Positions 50,201-52,377 of a stretch of DNA of 52,377 nucleotides are shown piece by piece. Each line of letters begins with the position of its first letter. Position 1 is the first letter of the stretch. The notes under the pieces are model-generated. The model had not been told where the DNA came from. It saw only the letters and a list, made by a program, of their open reading frames with translations, and did not search any database. A program made the translations under genes and the position numbers. Location of the stretch: positions 1 through 52,377 of the forward strand of contig NZ_VJOT01000075.1 in the NCBI RefSeq assembly GCF_011087585.1, in the 5' to 3' direction. Source of the DNA: Neochlamydia sp. AcF84 (GTDB lineage Bacteria; Chlamydiota; Chlamydiia; Chlamydiales; Parachlamydiaceae).

Positions 50201-51756
50201 CATTATCTACTGACCGTCAACTTCTTGGTGAAAATCATTCTACGATAGCAAGAGATTACAACAATTTAGCTATTACCTACTTATTACAAAAGAAGCTAGA
50301 ACAAGCAGCGAAGTATGTTGAGCAAGCTTTAGCTATCGACTGTAAGCCTTTTGGTGAAAATTATCTCACCATAGCAACAGGTTACCATAATCTAGGTACC
50401 ATTTACCAAGCGCAAGGGAACCTAAAGCAAGCCGCTAAGTATGCTAAGCAAGCTTTAGCTATTGATCTTAGGCTATTAGGGAAAAACCACCCTAAAGTAG
50501 CAACAGACTACAATAATCTGGGAACCCTTTACCAAGAACAAGGAAATTTAGAGCTAGCCGCTAATTATGCCAGACAATCTTTGGCTATCAACCTTATGCT
50601 TTTTGGTAAAAATCATCCTACGGTAGCAAGAGATTACAATAATTTAGGGCAAATTTACGAAGAACAAGGAAATTTAGAGCGAGCCGCTGAATATACCAAG
50701 CAAGCACTCGATATTGATCTTAAGATTTTCGATGAAAATCATCCTACAGTGGCAATCGATTACAACAATCTGGCGCAAATCTACCAAGCACAAGGAAATT
50801 TAGGGCTGGCCATTGAGTATGCAAAGCGAGCACTCGATATTGATCATAAGCTTTTTGGTGAAAACCATTCGTCGGTGGCCATCCGTTATAACACCTTGGG
50901 ATCAATTTATAAAAAGCAAGGTATTTTAGAGCTGGCTGCTAAATATACCAGGCAAGCTTTAGACATTAATCTCAAACTTTTGGGCGAAAATCATTTCACG
51001 GTGGCAACAAATTATAATAATTTGGGAACCATTTATCAAGAGCAAGGCGATTTAGAACAAGCCGCTGATTATACACAGAAAGCTCTAGTTATTGACCTAA
51101 AATGTTTTGGTAAAAATCATACCAGAGTGGCAAGAGATTATAACAACCTGGGAGCAATCTACCAAGAGCAAGGCGATTTAGAACAAGCCGCTGATTATAC
51201 ACAGAAAGCTCTAGTTATTGACCTAAAATGTTATGGTAAAAATCATCCTACGGTAGCACTTAGTTACAACAATCTGGCGCAAATTTACCAAGATCAAGAT
51301 AAATTAGAGAATGCTGCTGAGTTTACAAAAAAAGCGCTAGAAATCACACTTAAGTGTTCTGGTAAAAATTACCCCCCACTAGCAAGCTTTTACAGCAATT
51401 TAGGTACTATTTATCAACAACAAGGGAATTTAGAACAGGCCGCTAAGTTTATCAAAAAAGGTCTGGTCATTGATCTTAAGCTTTTGGGAGAAAATCATTC
51501 CACAGTGGCTAATGATTACCACAATCTAGGGACAATCTATCAAGAACAAGGCGATTTAGGCAAAGCGAAAGGATATATTAAAAAAGCTCTCGCCATTGAC
51601 CTTAAAAGTTTGGGTGAAAATCATCCTCAGGTGGCAAGTGATTACAACACTTTGGGGGCAATCTACCAAGAACAAGGAAATTTAGACAAGGCAAAAAAGT
51701 ATAGAATTAAAGCATTAGCTATTGACAATAATCCACTTGGAGAAAATCATTCTTAG
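47257..51756 (+). CDS. F-box-like / OTU protease / nucleotidyltransferase / TPR multidomain protein
   Basis: A 1,499-residue protein. (1) F-box-like segment at about 30-75 (ELGLPDLCQAKLVCKEWKQL). (2) OTU cysteine protease, about 138-285: VASDGDCFFSAF with Cys150 and LGGHFGYAQ with His277, the deubiquitinase pattern. (3) A second, weaker F-box-like stretch at about 348-390. (4) A GlnD/DUF294-type nucleotidyltransferase motif GFGSLAREEMTPYSDLEFGI (594-613) with Asp608 and Glu610. (5) Thirteen 42-residue kinesin-light-chain-type TPRs, about 956-1499, with consensus YNNLGTIYQEQGNLEQAAKY. OTU plus F-box points to host ubiquitin pathways. The TAG stop falls inside a fourteenth TPR, and the frame would otherwise continue to 51798, beside the IS630 end. 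No signal peptide; secretion is assumed, not shown. Confidence 0.88.
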   Translation: MNLESLHIYPIIFPAFEKPQKQSKHSARNSSVYAEIALRIFYELGLPDLCQAKLVCKEWKQLIEQTDGWKRLYSKDFKDNSPQPLSLTFDKTNHLPSSLCRWNQAPIANFLWYDPSTIISDSQEAKVNAATAYLKEEGFELKGVASDGDCFFSAFLGSYTCLSRKIPLLDDCKDKISYLRQVLADIVKHTDSERAEEIKRKSTWVSGLGEGDLLASALSIPIRLITVNEDHLICDIHDRLIFSEQGLSEENRSQEWKTIPQKERPKEYIFIVDLGGHFGYAQQHLKQPQSLLSKSKVPHSFFSYEDNSSYPPKKAKLTVKTRGIKRALTQNAHANESSKKRRLAPSSLTSLPLKIFKQVFLSFSTLNDNELKSILDARRCAKVFSKYMPSNSKFLTKYQPQKLPLYLDKLADWLGETIFPIGKDSNILINARLENAEEAYSQALKFAVQEKDFIQESFCIEKLGDIYLRKGTSETLLQAAGLYNYALRLAPQKRQKILKDRLSQVQNLLVKQYKGRPFDPMVGEKQFENNRCTLKIFREEIKEKMQLLPENPSPQEVRKLYAEMARQIKIFFGQLAIQIFDNLGPAPCEYAMIGFGSLAREEMTPYSDLEFGILIEEDTPVNREYFKGFTILLHLHVINLGETILPALNIPCLKSIIFFDGLTPRGFAFDGAGVEGKGCKTPLGNVKTFELIQTPEQMAQYIGKDEKGQWWHEKEPHLPMELLNFTHLKGDTELTKVYDKKIQELLNTSYHEGLTLRQYLAKYHLIQADMLAFNPGINDFERQGMLFKVKNDLYRFPHLALDRLALLEELKTSNTFERIDELKEQKTITHKAAEKLKEWMSIALIMRLKTYTYYQAQQEMMNPLIKAFGFDDPIFIKKQFALDKNSLKKIIKIYRIFIPFYKVIQQFLAGDEDSLKLSCLDDNSLEDRGNIALRLFQHKEAKGWFKLAIKENSQNTLALNGLGIIYQERGKLGKAVKYAKQALSTDRQLLGENHSTIARDYNNLAITYLLQKKLEQAAKYVEQALAIDCKPFGENYLTIATGYHNLGTIYQAQGNLKQAAKYAKQALAIDLRLLGKNHPKVATDYNNLGTLYQEQGNLELAANYARQSLAINLMLFGKNHPTVARDYNNLGQIYEEQGNLERAAEYTKQALDIDLKIFDENHPTVAIDYNNLAQIYQAQGNLGLAIEYAKRALDIDHKLFGENHSSVAIRYNTLGSIYKKQGILELAAKYTRQALDINLKLLGENHFTVATNYNNLGTIYQEQGDLEQAADYTQKALVIDLKCFGKNHTRVARDYNNLGAIYQEQGDLEQAADYTQKALVIDLKCYGKNHPTVALSYNNLAQIYQDQDKLENAAEFTKKALEITLKCSGKNYPPLASFYSNLGTIYQQQGNLEQAAKFIKKGLVIDLKLLGENHSTVANDYHNLGTIYQEQGDLGKAKGYIKKALAIDLKSLGENHPQVASDYNTLGAIYQEQGNLDKAKKYRIKALAIDNNPLGENHS

Positions 51757-51800
51757 CTGGCTAGTTGTTATAATCCACATTTTTCACCTGAAGTTTAAAT

Positions 51801-52377
51801 TATACGCTTTTAAATTACTCCTTACACAATTAGGCATACGATACAGCACATAAACTTTTCATTCTTTTTTCTTGCAGACATACCTTTCTCCAAGAAGCTA
51901 TTGCCATCTTTTCTAGTTCTTTATAACCCCGATAAATACGATTAGACCAAAAATGGCTACGCAAGTAATGCCATAAGTTTTCAACAGGATTAAGTTCAGG
52001 ACTATAAGGAGGTAGAAAGAGCAGGTGAATATTGGAAGGAACTTTCAGCGTTTTACTAGTATGATAGCTAGCTCGGTCTAAAATTAGCAAAGCATGGGAA
52101 GAAGCAGGTAGCGATTGACTAACTTGCTTAAGAAAAATTTCCACTCCTTGGCTATTTAAGAAAGGTAAAATCATCCCTTCTGCTTGCCCTGAACGTGGGC
52201 AAACAGCTGTAGCTACATACAGGTTTTTATATTCTGTCTGCCTTAAGAGCTTTTGGCCGCGTTCCTTTTTTTGCCCATACCTTAGTAGAGGTGCTTTGTT
52301 GTCCAAGCCGTGCTTCATCTTCAAACCAAATTTCGATGTTTTTCTTGGGAAATTGTTTGTTTAAGCTGGTGAGGACG
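51801..52377 (-). mobile_element. IS630-type element, right-edge copy (cut by window edge)
   Basis: The terminus TATACGCTTTTAAATTACTCC begins next to a TA and is the reverse complement of the left-edge terminus (to 228). The transposase reads away from the end on the minus strand. The insertion lies a few bases after the readable end of the TPR frame. The other end is outside the window. Confidence 0.85.
51830..52377 (-). pseudogene. IS630 family transposase, 5'-partial and frameshifted
   Basis: From the edge, one frame gives KNIEIWFEDEARLGQQ (first catalytic Asp) and VWAKKGTRPKAL, then soon stops. A frame one base later continues with RQTEYKNLYVATAVCPRSGQ, LLILDRASYH (second Asp) and LPPYSPELNPVENLW (Glu), ending at 51830. 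The change lies near CTCTTAAGGC (about 52256). The two halves together form a normal IS630 catalytic domain. The +1 shift may be programmed, as some IS630 elements use frameshifting, or a mutation; I cannot decide. Confidence 0.8.

Overview
This 52.4 kb window most likely comes from a chlamydia-related amoeba symbiont (order Chlamydiales, family Parachlamydiaceae, probably near Neochlamydia, Parachlamydia or Protochlamydia). The DNA is AT-rich. Housekeeping proteins of chlamydial type (SpoIID-like protein, RodZ, RNase HIII, rplM-rpsI, glgB next to ligA) alternate with very large eukaryote-like repeat proteins (ankyrin, LRR, TPR, F-box, OTU, DUF4116) and with decayed insertion sequences. The lineage is inferred from gene content only.

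Layout. 1-229: inward-pointing end of an IS630-type element. 292-404: a 113-bp MITE directly behind the queA stop codon. 407-4919 (minus): queA, a SpoIID-like protein, ruvB and a sodium:neurotransmitter-symporter-type transporter; the last three are packed like an operon. 5403-8184 (plus): three genes for helical proteins, two with central hydrophobic segments, flanked by a promoter and a terminator; this is a candidate type III secretion translocon-like operon. 8459-11258: two unrelated proteins sharing an N-terminal membrane-hairpin module; the second carries fifteen 25-residue DUF4116-like repeats. 11878-13870: two tandem MarC-family genes and truA. 14184-15862 (minus): a DUF368 lipid-carrier translocase and rodZ, divergent from rnhC (15964-16878). 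recN follows at 17327-18940.

19215-38672 is an accessory island. It begins with an IS5-like relic broken by an IS701/IS4-type element. Then a two-gene unit occurs twice in tandem (21189-29005 and 30639-38171): a coiled-coil/ankyrin protein followed by a giant protein of more than 2,000 residues. The giant protein contains two kinase-like catalytic cores, an ankyrin block between them, and two kinds of LRR. The copies are separated by a damaged IS5/IS427-type element and a second MITE. Copy 2 has lost its C-terminal tail to a CAA-to-TAA change and later frameshifts.

39479-46298 returns to core genes: rpsI and rplM (minus), miaB (plus), ligA and glgB (minus). 46692-46892 is an IS256 N-terminal stub. 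47257-51756 encodes a 1,499-residue protein with an F-box-like segment, an OTU protease domain, a GlnD/DUF294-type nucleotidyltransferase motif and 13 TPRs. A second, inverted IS630 copy occupies the right edge.

How it fits together. The core genes serve tRNA modification, recombination and repair, septal peptidoglycan and lipid-carrier handling, translation and glycogen synthesis. The accessory genes look like effectors aimed at a eukaryotic host (ubiquitin editing, protein scaffolding, possible phosphotransfer). The most interesting object is the duplicated operon whose giant proteins each hold two kinase-like cores with identical motif spacing; I do not recognise it as a described system.
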